Part shown: positions 16,320-24,796 of the stretch, piece by piece
Layout of the letters: each line of letters opens with the position of its first letter
How positions within the stretch are numbered: position 1 is the first letter of the stretch
IMG/VR virus record: IMGVR_UViG_3300027971_000031
Coordinates: 43,127-107,126 of that record
Reading direction: 5' to 3' (one strand)
DNA length: 64,000 nt
Source: a virus
Translations under genes and position numbers: made by a program
Notes under the pieces: model-generated
Told to the model about the DNA's origin: nothing
What the model saw: only the letters and a program-made list of their open reading frames with translations
Databases searched by the model: none

Positions 16320-17069
16320 TTAATCAGTTTTCATTTTTGAATGAATCAAAATATATAATTTTTTAAATCTTTTGATTGAACTTCTAATTTCTTTTGTACT
16401 AAGATTTGTCATTTCCCTTAAAGATAAAAGGATAACATTTTTATTAAATTTGTTATTATCTGCTCCTGAAAATATTGATTCATAATTTTCAAATAAATCT
16501 ATTAAAGCATAACCTAATTTTCTTTCATTGTCGTTTAAATTTTCATTTTCAATAAAATCTCGTAGTTCACTTAAATATTTTGAAATAATTACGGTAGTAT
16601 CAATCTCTTCCTCATCAATACGATACATCATGTCAGGTCTTTCTTCGATACTTTGAGACATATCCTCATAAGAAACTTTTCGATTAGTTTCCTTTTGGTC
16701 TTTAATGATTTGACCCATTAAATAATTTTTACAGATAGTTCCAAAATATGAATAAGCCTTTTTTTCTTTTGCAGGTTTAAATTTATCAACCTTTGTCATT
16801 AAAAAAGAATGTGTGTCGCAATGAATTTCAACAAAATCCATATCTTTACGATATAATTTATATCGTCGTATGATTGATGAAATCATCTTATCTAAAGGCC
16901 CTCGTAAATATTCGTTATATATTTTGTTTTTTTCTTCAGAAGTTTCAGCTAGTAAAAAACTCCTAACAGCATCTTCCTCTCTAACATCAAAATAATTTAC
17001 ATTTACCGTTTTTCTACCTCTTTTTTTGGATGAAACATCTTCTGTTGTTGCAGATAGAGTTTCTAACAT
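16320..17069 (-). CDS. 55: Late-transcription sigma factor, gp55-like
   Basis: T4 gp55 is a minimal sigma that directs RNA polymerase to late promoters. This 249-residue protein has a sigma region 2-like core at about residues 55-135: IRRYKLYRKDMDFVEIHCD, then a helix resembling the polymerase-contact helix, then KKAYSYFGTICKNYLMGQI, which parallels the HAYITQACFNAFVQRI segment of gp55, followed by KDQKETNRKVSYED. The C-terminal half has a helix-turn-helix-like stretch (SLREMTNLSTKEIRSSIKR), so it may also carry a region 4-like domain, which T4 gp55 lacks. It probably recognises the TATTTAT box repeated across this window. Its start overlaps the stop of the upstream glycosyltransferase gene (TAATG). 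Confidence 0.75.
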   Translation of the reverse strand: MLETLSATTEDVSSKKRGRKTVNVNYFDVREEDAVRSFLLAETSEEKNKIYNEYLRGPLDKMISSIIRRYKLYRKDMDFVEIHCDTHSFLMTKVDKFKPAKEKKAYSYFGTICKNYLMGQIIKDQKETNRKVSYEDMSQSIEERPDMMYRIDEEEIDTTVIISKYLSELRDFIENENLNDNERKLGYALIDLFENYESIFSGADNNKFNKNVILLSLREMTNLSTKEIRSSIKRFKKLYILIHSKMKTD

Positions 17070-17875
17070 TATACATTTTCAGATTGATATTTTATGTTTC
17101 TATCTTCAATAAAGAAAAATTCTTTTTTTGCTGTTTGAATCCAAAACTTAACCTCATCTTCAATCATTTTTTCTTCACCAAATTTATAATTCCAAAAAAT
17201 AGAACCTTCTCTTAAATTGGTATGTTTGTAACCAAGTTTTGGTATTGTCATAATAGATACAGAGTTATAAGTTAATCTCAATAAAAACTCATAAATGAAT
17301 GTTAATTTAATTGATGGTTTAAACCCTCCAAAATCTTCAATAACTGATTTTTTAATTACAGAACCTGCAGTTTGAAAGTTTTGATAATCTTGTAATGTTT
17401 CATTTGTTAAAAATCCCATTTCTTGAGTGAAATTTGCAGCAAAGGTTGCTTCATTTGTAAATCCTGCAAATATTCCTTTTTCGTCAGTTTCAACTACAAC
17501 TGGTAAGAATATTTGTGCCTTTGGGTATGCGTCGATATACTTCGCAACATTTTTAAACCAAATAGATGAATATTCATCATCAAATTCAAATAACGATATC
17601 CAAGAACCTTTTGAGTTTTTAACACCATAATTAACTTGTTCACAATAATTAGGGTCTTTATCCCATAATAATTTTGTGACGTTTAAATCTCCAAAATCAT
17701 AACCGTTTAAATATTCAACTAAAGATTCTTCTGAAGTGTGAACGATTAATAATTCTTCAATTCCAACTGTTTGTGAATTGATTGATGCAATTGCTTTTTC
17801 AAAATACTCATCAAAATTTCTTGCTTTTGATGATTTAATTGGTAATATAACTGATATTGGTAATGTAGTATTCAT
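17069..17875 (-). CDS. Family 2-type glycosyltransferase (GT-A)
   Basis: The N-terminus ISVILPIKSSKARNF begins a GT-A nucleotide-sugar-binding fold, and the acidic FEFDDEYSS motif stands where the metal-binding DxD lies. The product is 268 residues from the ATG at 17875. A TTG eleven codons upstream would overlap the preceding gene by 32 bases, so the ATG, which starts two bases past that gene's stop, is preferred. Donor and acceptor are unknown. It lies between the late sigma gene and a GT-B glycosyltransferase in one operon. Confidence 0.8.
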   Translation of the reverse strand: MNTTLPISVILPIKSSKARNFDEYFEKAIASINSQTVGIEELLIVHTSEESLVEYLNGYDFGDLNVTKLLWDKDPNYCEQVNYGVKNSKGSWISLFEFDDEYSSIWFKNVAKYIDAYPKAQIFLPVVVETDEKGIFAGFTNEATFAANFTQEMGFLTNETLQDYQNFQTAGSVIKKSVIEDFGGFKPSIKLTFIYEFLLRLTYNSVSIMTIPKLGYKHTNLREGSIFWNYKFGEEKMIEDEVKFWIQTAKKEFFFIEDRNIKYQSENV

Positions 17876-17876
17876 A

Positions 17877-18929
17877 TTATTCTTCGGTTTTAGAAATTTG
17901 TTCTTCAAATGAATTTGCCCTTACGTTTAAATAGTCACCAAATAAAGTTGTAACGTTAGTATCAAATTCTTGTTTATTAGTATAGTTTTCAACAGTTTTT
18001 TTCATACTGTCATAAAGTTCAGGTTTGATATTATCTTCTAACCAATTTTGTATAAAATCAGCAATAAAATCACACATTAATGTTGGATTAGTAACCCAAA
18101 CACCATTATTCTCATTCATCCATTCAGGTTGAATGTATGGTACTTTACCAATCACAGGTACTCCTGATGCCATAGATTCCAATGGGAATGTGCCAAATCC
18201 ACTTTGTTCATCCATCCAAACACTAACAAAACATTCTCTTAATGAATTTCCAAATTCTATTTCAGAAAGACCTCTTAAATCTCTAAATGTAAACCATCTA
18301 TATTGAGGAAATTTTAAGTAAAACGTTTTAATAATATTAATTGTGTCTGATTGTTCTTTAGTATGTACACCAATGATAGGCATTGGTGGTAAATTTTTTG
18401 GATAAAAATTTTCAGTAATTAAAGGTTTTAATATATCAAAACTACATTGTCTCATTACAGATTCAATATATTCTTGTTGTTTTTGAGTTGTAGTAATACA
18501 TTTTAAAAATCCGTATTGAGACCAACTCTGACCTGGTTGTAATGTTTCAACAATGTGAGAATAATTTTGAGTCAATACAATTTTACCACAAGGTAAATTT
18601 TTAATTTGTTCCATAATGTACCCAAAAAGTTCTGGAATTACAATAAAATCTTCAGGTGAAATTTCTAAATTTTGACCTTCAATTGATTGATGTCGGATTG
18701 ACATATATTCTTCATCCATCCAAGCAACTACACCTGCGTAGTCATTTTTTTCGTGAAGAATAATAGGATTAAATCCTGAATCTAAAAGAGTTTTAGCCAT
18801 TTGATAGATTAATCTAACAGATGCTTTTGCATTCCCTTTAGTGTCTTGAACTAAGAAATAAATTCTTGATTTTTTATCTCTTAAATTTTTAATTGATTCT
18901 GTTACTTTTTCGTTTAACGATGCGTCCAT
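17877..18929 (-). CDS. GT4-type glycosyltransferase (GT-B)
   Basis: The 350-residue protein carries the C-terminal donor-binding signature of retaining GT-B enzymes, GFGTFPLESMASGVPVIG, in which the Glu of the E-x7-E-like motif is visible. The N-terminal half is a Rossmann-like acceptor domain. It probably transfers a hexose in the surface-glycan pathway encoded around it. It is closely packed with its neighbours (one base upstream, one base downstream). Confidence 0.82.
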   Translation of the reverse strand: MDASLNEKVTESIKNLRDKKSRIYFLVQDTKGNAKASVRLIYQMAKTLLDSGFNPIILHEKNDYAGVVAWMDEEYMSIRHQSIEGQNLEISPEDFIVIPELFGYIMEQIKNLPCGKIVLTQNYSHIVETLQPGQSWSQYGFLKCITTTQKQQEYIESVMRQCSFDILKPLITENFYPKNLPPMPIIGVHTKEQSDTINIIKTFYLKFPQYRWFTFRDLRGLSEIEFGNSLRECFVSVWMDEQSGFGTFPLESMASGVPVIGKVPYIQPEWMNENNGVWVTNPTLMCDFIADFIQNWLEDNIKPELYDSMKKTVENYTNKQEFDTNVTTLFGDYLNVRANSFEEQISKTEE

Positions 18930-18930
18930 A

Positions 18931-19224
18931 TTAATAGTGATTTATAAGTTTTTTATTTAATAAGCTATTGAACGATAATCTAAATGGTATACTAGTATTG
19001 TTACTTGATTTCATACCTAATTTTTCGTCAATTTCTTCATGTTCTGTTAAAATGGTATCCATTAACATTTTTACCATTTCAAATTTTATTATATTTACTT
19101 TCATGTCTGTTGAACCTGAAAATTCATCATCTTCAATATCTTCAACAGGTTTAATTGACATGTCTAAATATTCTTCGATTTTATCTAAATCAAAATAGTA
19201 ATTTTCTCCTAATACCTTAATCAT
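18931..19224 (-). CDS. Conserved-looking small hypothetical protein
   Basis: The 97-residue acidic protein overlaps the upstream HAD-like gene by eight bases, indicating coupling. The C-terminal SIPFRLSFNSLLNKKLI looks like a conserved helix. No function is recognised. Confidence 0.6.
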   Translation of the reverse strand: MIKVLGENYYFDLDKIEEYLDMSIKPVEDIEDDEFSGSTDMKVNIIKFEMVKMLMDTILTEHEEIDEKLGMKSSNNTSIPFRLSFNSLLNKKLINHY

Positions 19225-19813
19225 ATAGTTCTGTTATTTTTGTTTTTAAATCCTTTAGGGTTGTTATTGTATGTTCAACATTAATATTTTGGTTATATAA
19301 TGTTTTATATTTTATAACGGTTTTACCTTTTGGGTGATTTAATAATAGTGTGGGATTTGCTGTAAGTAAAACATCTATTGAATCCCAAAGTGAATTAATT
19401 GTTGATTCACTATAAAATTTAACAGTTTCAACTAAACAACCAAATTTTGAAATGAAAAATAAAGACGCTGGCTTTGATTTACCCATTTCATCAGAAACAA
19501 TTAAAATATCATGAAAATCTCTCATATCTAAATAAAACTCATTAAAATCCATCATACTAGAATGTTCAACTGAACCCGCATGACCAAAGATTTCCATAGT
19601 ATGTTCTTTATATAAAAAATTATATAATTCGTCTTCATCTTTAAATTTAAGATGTTTTGATATATCTAAAGTTGTTAAATCTGAAATTACTTGATATTCG
19701 GATTTTTCTTCATCTTCTTTAAAAGGATTCTCAAGATACCATTTTTCGTACTCTTGTTGTATTTTTTTTAAAGTATCTCTTAATACTCCATTTAATTCTA
19801 TTGCAATTTTCAT
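19217..19813 (-). CDS. HAD-like protein with degenerate catalytic motif
   Basis: The 198-residue protein starts MKIAIELNGVLRDT, which aligns with HAD motif I (DxDGVLxD), but both catalytic Asp positions are changed, to Glu6 and Asn8. A later IVSDE and a Lys in GKSKPAS stand where motifs II and III would be. It therefore looks like a HAD-fold protein without standard phosphatase chemistry, perhaps a binding or regulatory subunit. It overlaps the phoH gene by four bases (ATGA), suggesting a functional link. The fold call is from motif spacing only. Confidence 0.6.
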   Translation of the reverse strand: MKIAIELNGVLRDTLKKIQQEYEKWYLENPFKEDEEKSEYQVISDLTTLDISKHLKFKDEDELYNFLYKEHTMEIFGHAGSVEHSSMMDFNEFYLDMRDFHDILIVSDEMGKSKPASLFFISKFGCLVETVKFYSESTINSLWDSIDVLLTANPTLLLNHPKGKTVIKYKTLYNQNINVEHTITTLKDLKTKITELYD

Positions 19814-20559
19814 TCTGTCTCGTTATCATATTTGTCTAAAATCTTACTAATCAAAGGATTTCTAACAATGTCTTTTTTATCTTTAAATTCAAAAGTTGAA
19901 ATGTGATTAGAGTCTCTAAACTTTTCAATAGCATCCCATAACCCACTGTGTGTTTTGTTTTTATATCTATCAGATTGTTCAACATCTCCTGAAATAAAAA
20001 ACTTACTATTAAATCCAATCCTTGTTAATAAAAGTTTCATCTGACTTGGTGTTGCATTTTGACCTTCTTCAAATATTAATATTGAATTGTCAATATTCAT
20101 ACCTCTCATAAACGCCAAAGCAAAAACTTCAATAACTTCAAGTTCTTTTAATTTTTCCCTCATTTCTTTTCCAATAATTTTATTTAATAGATAGTATGAT
20201 GGAAAAATATATGGGTCTAATTTTTCTTCTACGTTACCAGGTAAACTACCTAATTTTTCTTCAGCTTCAACCGCAGGTCTTACAATAATAATTTTTTCGT
20301 AAGGTGTACTTGGGTCTGATAATAAATCAACTGCCGCTTTCATTGTAATATAACTTTTACCTACACCCGCAGGTCCTGAACAAATAGTTACCTCACTTGA
20401 GGTTAAAACGTCATAATAATTTTTTTGGGTTTGTGTTAAAAATTTTTCTTTTGTTTTTCTTTTTATAATTGAACATATAATTTCTTTTTTTGTTCTTGTA
20501 CTTTTTTCGTCTGTTAATGGTGTTGGTGTTGGTAATTTTCTACTTGCTTTTGTTGCCAT
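19810..20559 (-). CDS. phoH: PhoH-like ATPase
   Basis: The PhoH family is a group of P-loop ATPases related to the N-terminal part of superfamily 1 helicases and common in phages. The Walker A motif GPAGVGKS is at residues 62-69, IIVRPAVEAEEKLGSLPG is the typical PhoH segment, and FEEGQNATPSQMKLLLTRIG (163-182) is the Walker B region, with FEEGQN in place of the usual LDEAQN. The sensor-like FISGDVEQSD follows. The length of 249 residues is normal for phage PhoH. Family assignment is firm; the cellular role remains poorly defined. A 44-base AT-rich gap separates it from the aminotransferase gene upstream. Confidence 0.93.
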   Translation of the reverse strand: MATKASRKLPTPTPLTDEKSTRTKKEIICSIIKRKTKEKFLTQTQKNYYDVLTSSEVTICSGPAGVGKSYITMKAAVDLLSDPSTPYEKIIIVRPAVEAEEKLGSLPGNVEEKLDPYIFPSYYLLNKIIGKEMREKLKELEVIEVFALAFMRGMNIDNSILIFEEGQNATPSQMKLLLTRIGFNSKFFISGDVEQSDRYKNKTHSGLWDAIEKFRDSNHISTFEFKDKKDIVRNPLISKILDKYDNETE

Positions 20560-20603
20560 TATTTAATATTATTGTAATAGTTTATTTAAATTTATTTTTT
20601 ATA

Positions 20604-21764
20604 TTAATATTTTAATAGGATATCACAAACTCTATCAATATCTTCTTTTGTCATTTTATCATGATTTGGAACATATATTCCTCTTTCATCTATAATTGTA
20701 CATTTAGGTAATTTATTTTCTCCGTATAATTTTTTGTAAAATGGTTGAGTTCCCATTGAACCTGAAATTAATGGTCGACATACAATGTTGTTCTCATTCA
20801 ATTCTTTTATTAGTTTTTCTTTATCCTCAATAGTTTTGGTAATAAACGGAATTGCAAAATTTGAAGTATAACTATCGTCAAAAGTTCTTGGAAACCATGT
20901 TTTACTTTCTAACTTAGATTTGTAATATAAGAAATTCTCATAACGATTATTAATCATTCCATCTACTTTATCTAATTGTTTGATTCCAATTTGGGCTTGT
21001 AAATCTGTACTTCTTAAATTAAAACCTGGAACGTAAAATGTGTATAATGCCGAAAAATCATTTACATCCCATTCTTTTCTTAATTCTTGTTGTTTTTCCA
21101 AAGATAAATCTCTATCCCATCCGTGACTTCTAAGTTGCAACAAAGTGTTGTAAATCTCTTCATCGTTAGTCGAAATAACCCCACCCTCAATTGTTGACAT
21201 TGTGTGTCCAAAATAAGTTGAGAATGATGACATCAATCCAAAGTTACCAAGTTTGGTCCCCTTAAATTTAGTTCCCTGTGACTCACAATTATCTTCAAGT
21301 AAGATTACATCATACTTTTTACATAACCGAACAATAGAATCCATATCTGGAGATAATCCTAATACAGAAACCAAAAATAATACGGACGGTTGTTCGGTTT
21401 TAAAGACTTCTTCAAGATGTGTTAAATCTACCGATAAGTTATCCAAATTACAATCAATTAATAATGGTTTCATATCAAACTGAAGTACGGGTGCCAAGTC
21501 TGTTGCCCAACATAATGTGGGAACACAAACTTTATTGTTTTTCATTTTGTTAAGAATTTTTAATGCATACAACATAAGTAAATTTGCTGACGACCCTGAA
21601 TTGACAAATACGGAATATTTTGTCCCTAACCACTGAGACCATTTATTTTCAAACTCAATTGTTTTAGACCCTTTAGTTAATTTTGGATAAGTTTTTAACC
21701 AGTCAATTAAATTATCGATGTCTTGATTATTGATTGTATCTTGAATTAAATCAATTCTTTTCAT
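20604..21764 (-). CDS. ColD-like PLP-dependent sugar 3-dehydratase
   Basis: The 386-residue protein belongs to the DegT/DnrJ/EryC1 fold (NSGSSANL cofactor phosphate motif at 55-62, LLEDNCESQG with Asp158 for the pyridine nitrogen). Where aminotransferases have the Schiff-base Lys, this one has His187, in FGHTMSTIEGG. That Lys-to-His change is diagnostic of 3-dehydratases such as ColD (GDP-4-keto-6-deoxymannose 3-dehydratase, of very similar length), which makes the precursor of GDP-colitose, and of the ascarylose enzyme E1, which also needs an iron-sulphur cluster. The adjacent fucose-synthase-like gene would supply the next step. Substrate is inferred. Confidence 0.82.
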   Translation of the reverse strand: MKRIDLIQDTINNQDIDNLIDWLKTYPKLTKGSKTIEFENKWSQWLGTKYSVFVNSGSSANLLMLYALKILNKMKNNKVCVPTLCWATDLAPVLQFDMKPLLIDCNLDNLSVDLTHLEEVFKTEQPSVLFLVSVLGLSPDMDSIVRLCKKYDVILLEDNCESQGTKFKGTKLGNFGLMSSFSTYFGHTMSTIEGGVISTNDEEIYNTLLQLRSHGWDRDLSLEKQQELRKEWDVNDFSALYTFYVPGFNLRSTDLQAQIGIKQLDKVDGMINNRYENFLYYKSKLESKTWFPRTFDDSYTSNFAIPFITKTIEDKEKLIKELNENNIVCRPLISGSMGTQPFYKKLYGENKLPKCTIIDERGIYVPNHDKMTKEDIDRVCDILLKY

Positions 21765-22684
21765 TTTCTAAGAGTATTATAATTGTTAATGAACCATTCA
21801 ATCGTTTCAATAATTCCTTGCTCTAAATTAATGTATTGGTAATCTTTAGGAATATCTGATTTTGCGGGTTTTCTAAACTGACCTTTTGGTTTTGTCTCAT
21901 CAAATATTAAGTTATCATCTTGGATATTAAATTTTTTGGCAACAATTTTAACAATATCCATAACTGAGTGTTCGTTATCATTTACTGCCATAAAGGGAAC
22001 TTCACTATTCCAATTATCAATTGCCCATAAAATAACTTTTGCCAAATCTTTTGAATGGATAAATTGTCTTAATGGACTTCCGTCTCCCCAAACTACAAAG
22101 TCTTCATTATTTTGTTTACAGTTATACGCTCTGTGAATAATACCAGGAATCATATGACTGTGCTCAGGATGAAAATTATCGTGTGGACCATAAACATTTG
22201 TTGGTACAATTGTAATCCAATTGTTACCTGTTAATTGTCTAATAATTTTTGTTTGATAACCTGACAATCTTTTTGCGTAAGAATAACCATGATTAGATGG
22301 GTGTGGCGGTGCAATGTCAATTTGGTCGGCAGTTAATGGGTATGTGATATTAGAGTCGGGGAAAATACAAGTAGATGATAAATTAACAAAATTCTTAACT
22401 TTGTTATTAAATGCCGAGTTAATTACATTATTATTTATCTTATAGTTTTCAACAAAGAAAGTTTCATTATTGTCTGAGTTTGCTTGAACTCCACCAACCA
22501 TTGCAGCACAATGTATAATTGTGTCCACACCTGAGTTTTTTACATGATGTGTGATATAATCATTAGTTGATTTTTCGTCAGTTAAATCCACATCTTTTCT
22601 TGTGTGGTATATGTGACCTTCACCTAATAATTCTTTTAATGCCGTGCCAAGTAATCCGTTTGAACCTGTAACTAATACTTTCAT
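21761..22684 (-). CDS. GDP-L-fucose synthase / ColC-like epimerase-reductase
   Basis: This short-chain dehydrogenase-type enzyme of 307 residues has the NAD(P)-binding GSNGLLG at 7-13, HCAAMVGGVQAN, SSTCIFP (102-108) and the YSYAK catalytic pair Tyr134/Lys138. The pattern is that of GDP-fucose synthase, which epimerises C3 and C5 and reduces C4 of GDP-4-keto-6-deoxymannose. ColC, the colitose enzyme, is a close relative acting on the 3-deoxy intermediate. Four-base ATGA overlaps on both sides tie it to the dehydratase and the fucosyltransferase-like gene. No GDP-mannose 4,6-dehydratase is in the window, so the precursor may come from the host or from elsewhere in the genome. Confidence 0.85.
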   Translation of the reverse strand: MKVLVTGSNGLLGTALKELLGEGHIYHTRKDVDLTDEKSTNDYITHHVKNSGVDTIIHCAAMVGGVQANSDNNETFFVENYKINNNVINSAFNNKVKNFVNLSSTCIFPDSNITYPLTADQIDIAPPHPSNHGYSYAKRLSGYQTKIIRQLTGNNWITIVPTNVYGPHDNFHPEHSHMIPGIIHRAYNCKQNNEDFVVWGDGSPLRQFIHSKDLAKVILWAIDNWNSEVPFMAVNDNEHSVMDIVKIVAKKFNIQDDNLIFDETKPKGQFRKPAKSDIPKDYQYINLEQGIIETIEWFINNYNTLRK

Positions 22685-23463
22685 AATTTAATCCATTTAT
22701 CACAATATAAGTCATTAGTGTTTAAATGTGAATTGGAAACGCCAAACCATTTTGACGGAATTATTACTTGTTTATTTTCATTGTTATTTAACCAAGCCCC
22801 CCACCAACTAAATGTTGAATTTGCAATTATGTTATTTTTACACATAGACATTAAATACAAATCTTCATAATCTTTATTATCGGATATAAATGTTTTGTTA
22901 ATTAAAAACCCAAAGTTTTCTTTACACCATTCAATATCATCGGAAAATACTAAGAAATGTTTTTCTTCACCAATAATTTGAATAGCCTCCTTATAATATT
23001 CAATTGATTGGGTTGGGTGGTAATTTGGAAGACCCAAATAATCACCTCTTCTAATATGAATTGAACACGTATCTTGATTTATAATATCTCCATATTTTTC
23101 AGACAAATATGTTTTTGTTGTATTGTCAATTTCAAAAAGTTCTAATATTTTATCCCTATGTTCTATAAAGTATTTTTCACTTTGAAAGTGTCCAACTAAT
23201 TTAATATTTCCATTAATTTTTGGTATTGGAGTGTAGTGAAATCCACCTTCACCCATATTTTTTAAATTGGTTAAACTATTTGAAAATTTAATATTTCTAA
23301 ATATATTATTAGTATAATATGTATATGGTTTATGAGGGATTTGCATCTCTGTAATATCACAAATTATTTCTTTATTATCTCTAAGAGCAATACTATGTGA
23401 TGTTGCGATTTGGTACATCATGTTCCCTAATCCCCCCATTAATCTTGTTGAAACAATATCCAT
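22681..23463 (-). CDS. GT11 alpha-1,2-fucosyltransferase-like
   Basis: The family signature HIRRGD is at residues 136-141, the N-terminal GGLGNMMYQIA at 10-20 and STFSWWGAW at 216-224, all hallmarks of GT11. It is expected to use a GDP-linked 6-deoxyhexose, which is the product of the two genes downstream, so it may transfer fucose or colitose. The length of 260 residues is typical. The start is the first gene of the deoxysugar trio on this strand. Confidence 0.9.
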   Translation of the reverse strand: MDIVSTRLMGGLGNMMYQIATSHSIALRDNKEIICDITEMQIPHKPYTYYTNNIFRNIKFSNSLTNLKNMGEGGFHYTPIPKINGNIKLVGHFQSEKYFIEHRDKILELFEIDNTTKTYLSEKYGDIINQDTCSIHIRRGDYLGLPNYHPTQSIEYYKEAIQIIGEEKHFLVFSDDIEWCKENFGFLINKTFISDNKDYEDLYLMSMCKNNIIANSTFSWWGAWLNNNENKQVIIPSKWFGVSNSHLNTNDLYCDKWIKL

Positions 23464-23550
23464 TATTTAATATTTTTTTTTAAGACAGATTTTTATTTTA
23501 GTTGAAATATAAGAAATCTTACTTATAATTCAATTATAAATTTGAATAAT

Positions 23551-24195
23551 ATGGCACAAGGGGTACATAAAATAACTGAGGATTTTGAAAGGAGTTTGTG
23601 TGATTATACAGGAGCACCTTACGCAATTGCATTAGACAACATGAGTAACGCAATATTTTTGGCGTTATATTATGAAAAGAACATAAAACAAAGTTTAACA
23701 TCAGATAAGGTAGATTGTCCGTCAAAGACATATCCATCAGTTCCGTGTGAAATTATTCATGCGGGGTTAAAAGTTAATTTTACGCCTGTTGAGGGAGAAA
23801 CAATTAAAGGAGCCTACCAACTATCTCCAAGTAATGTTTGGGATTCAGCTTTAAGATTTACTGCCGACATGTATATACCAAAGTCTCATATGTGTCTTTC
23901 ATTTACAGGTCCATATAAAACTTTAAAATTAAGTAAAGGTGGGGCAATTTTAACTGATGACCATAAAGCAATGTTATGGTTTAAACGTGCCAGATTTAGC
24001 GGTAGAAGAGAGTGTTCGTATCACGATGATAATTTTGATATGTTGGGTTGGAATTTTTACATGATGCCAGAACTTTCGGCCAGAGGATTGTTGATGATGT
24101 CACAGTTTTACGATTTGAAAGGGAATAAAAAACACATCGATGATTTGGAATTACCTTATCCTGATTTGTCCAAATTTGAAATTTATAAAAAATGA
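23551..24195 (+). CDS. Compact DegT-family aminotransferase-like protein
   Basis: The product has only about 214 residues against roughly 370 for normal family members, yet keeps the key elements in order: ALDNMSNAIFLALY in place of the cofactor phosphate loop, WDSALRF with an Asp for the pyridine nitrogen, and GPYKTLKLSKGG with the Lys where the Schiff base forms. The C-terminal small domain is largely absent. It is followed by a NeuD-like acetyltransferase with a four-base overlap, a pairing typical of amino-sugar synthesis. The ATG at 23551 is chosen over a TTG three codons earlier. It may be active as an obligate oligomer, or be a minimal or decayed enzyme. Confidence 0.72.
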   Translation: MAQGVHKITEDFERSLCDYTGAPYAIALDNMSNAIFLALYYEKNIKQSLTSDKVDCPSKTYPSVPCEIIHAGLKVNFTPVEGETIKGAYQLSPSNVWDSALRFTADMYIPKSHMCLSFTGPYKTLKLSKGGAILTDDHKAMLWFKRARFSGRRECSYHDDNFDMLGWNFYMMPELSARGLLMMSQFYDLKGNKKHIDDLELPYPDLSKFEIYKK

Positions 24196-24791
24196 AAAAA
24201 GGAATTATAGGTGCTGGAGGTTTTGGTAGAGAAGTTTATTGGAGCTTATCTTTAATAGAACGAGTTAATACCAAATTTTTTGTTGATGACAAATACTGGG
24301 ATGACACAAATGATTTAATTTTACCAATTTCTAAATTTAACCCAAGTGAATATAAAATAGTTGTTGCAATTGGAGACCCAAGGGATAGGTTTGATATGGT
24401 AGAAAGATTACCAAAAGAAACCAAATATTTTACACATATACATCCTAGTGTACAAATACTTGGAGATGACGTTGAGATTAATGAGGGAAGTATTATATGC
24501 GCCGGAACTATAATTACAACAAATGTTAAAATAGGGAAACATGCTCATTTAAATCTTCAAACCACTATTGGTCATGATTGTGAAATTGGTGATTATTTTA
24601 CCACAGCCCCTGGTGCTAAAATATCAGGTAATTGTAAGATATATGATTGTGTTTATGTAGGTACAAATGCGTCAATTAAAGAAAAAATATCAATACATAG
24701 TTTAACTACTATAGGTTCAAATGCTACGGTAGTTAAAAATATTGAAGAACCAGGAATTTATGTTGGAGTTCCTTCCAAAAAAATAAAATAA
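24192..24791 (+). CDS. NeuD/PglD-like sugar O/N-acyltransferase
   Basis: The 199-residue protein has an N-terminal small Rossmann-like domain starting GIIGAGGFGREVYW and a C-terminal left-handed beta helix of hexapeptide repeats (residues 95-185, such as IGKHAHLNLQTTIGHDCEIG), ending with IYVGVPSKKIK. This is the architecture of NeuD and PglD, which acetylate sialic acid or UDP-4-amino sugars. The catalytic His is probably in TTIGHDC. With the overlapping aminotransferase-like gene it forms a two-gene plus-strand unit inserted in the minus-strand block. Confidence 0.88.
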   Translation: MKKGIIGAGGFGREVYWSLSLIERVNTKFFVDDKYWDDTNDLILPISKFNPSEYKIVVAIGDPRDRFDMVERLPKETKYFTHIHPSVQILGDDVEINEGSIICAGTIITTNVKIGKHAHLNLQTTIGHDCEIGDYFTTAPGAKISGNCKIYDCVYVGTNASIKEKISIHSLTTIGSNATVVKNIEEPGIYVGVPSKKIK

Positions 24792-24796
24792 ACGTT

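Noticed and set aside
17876-17908. Upstream TTG start for the GT2 gene at 17069
   Set aside because: It would overlap the preceding gene by 32 bases and precede the conserved GT-A start; the ATG at 17875 is adjacent to the preceding stop.
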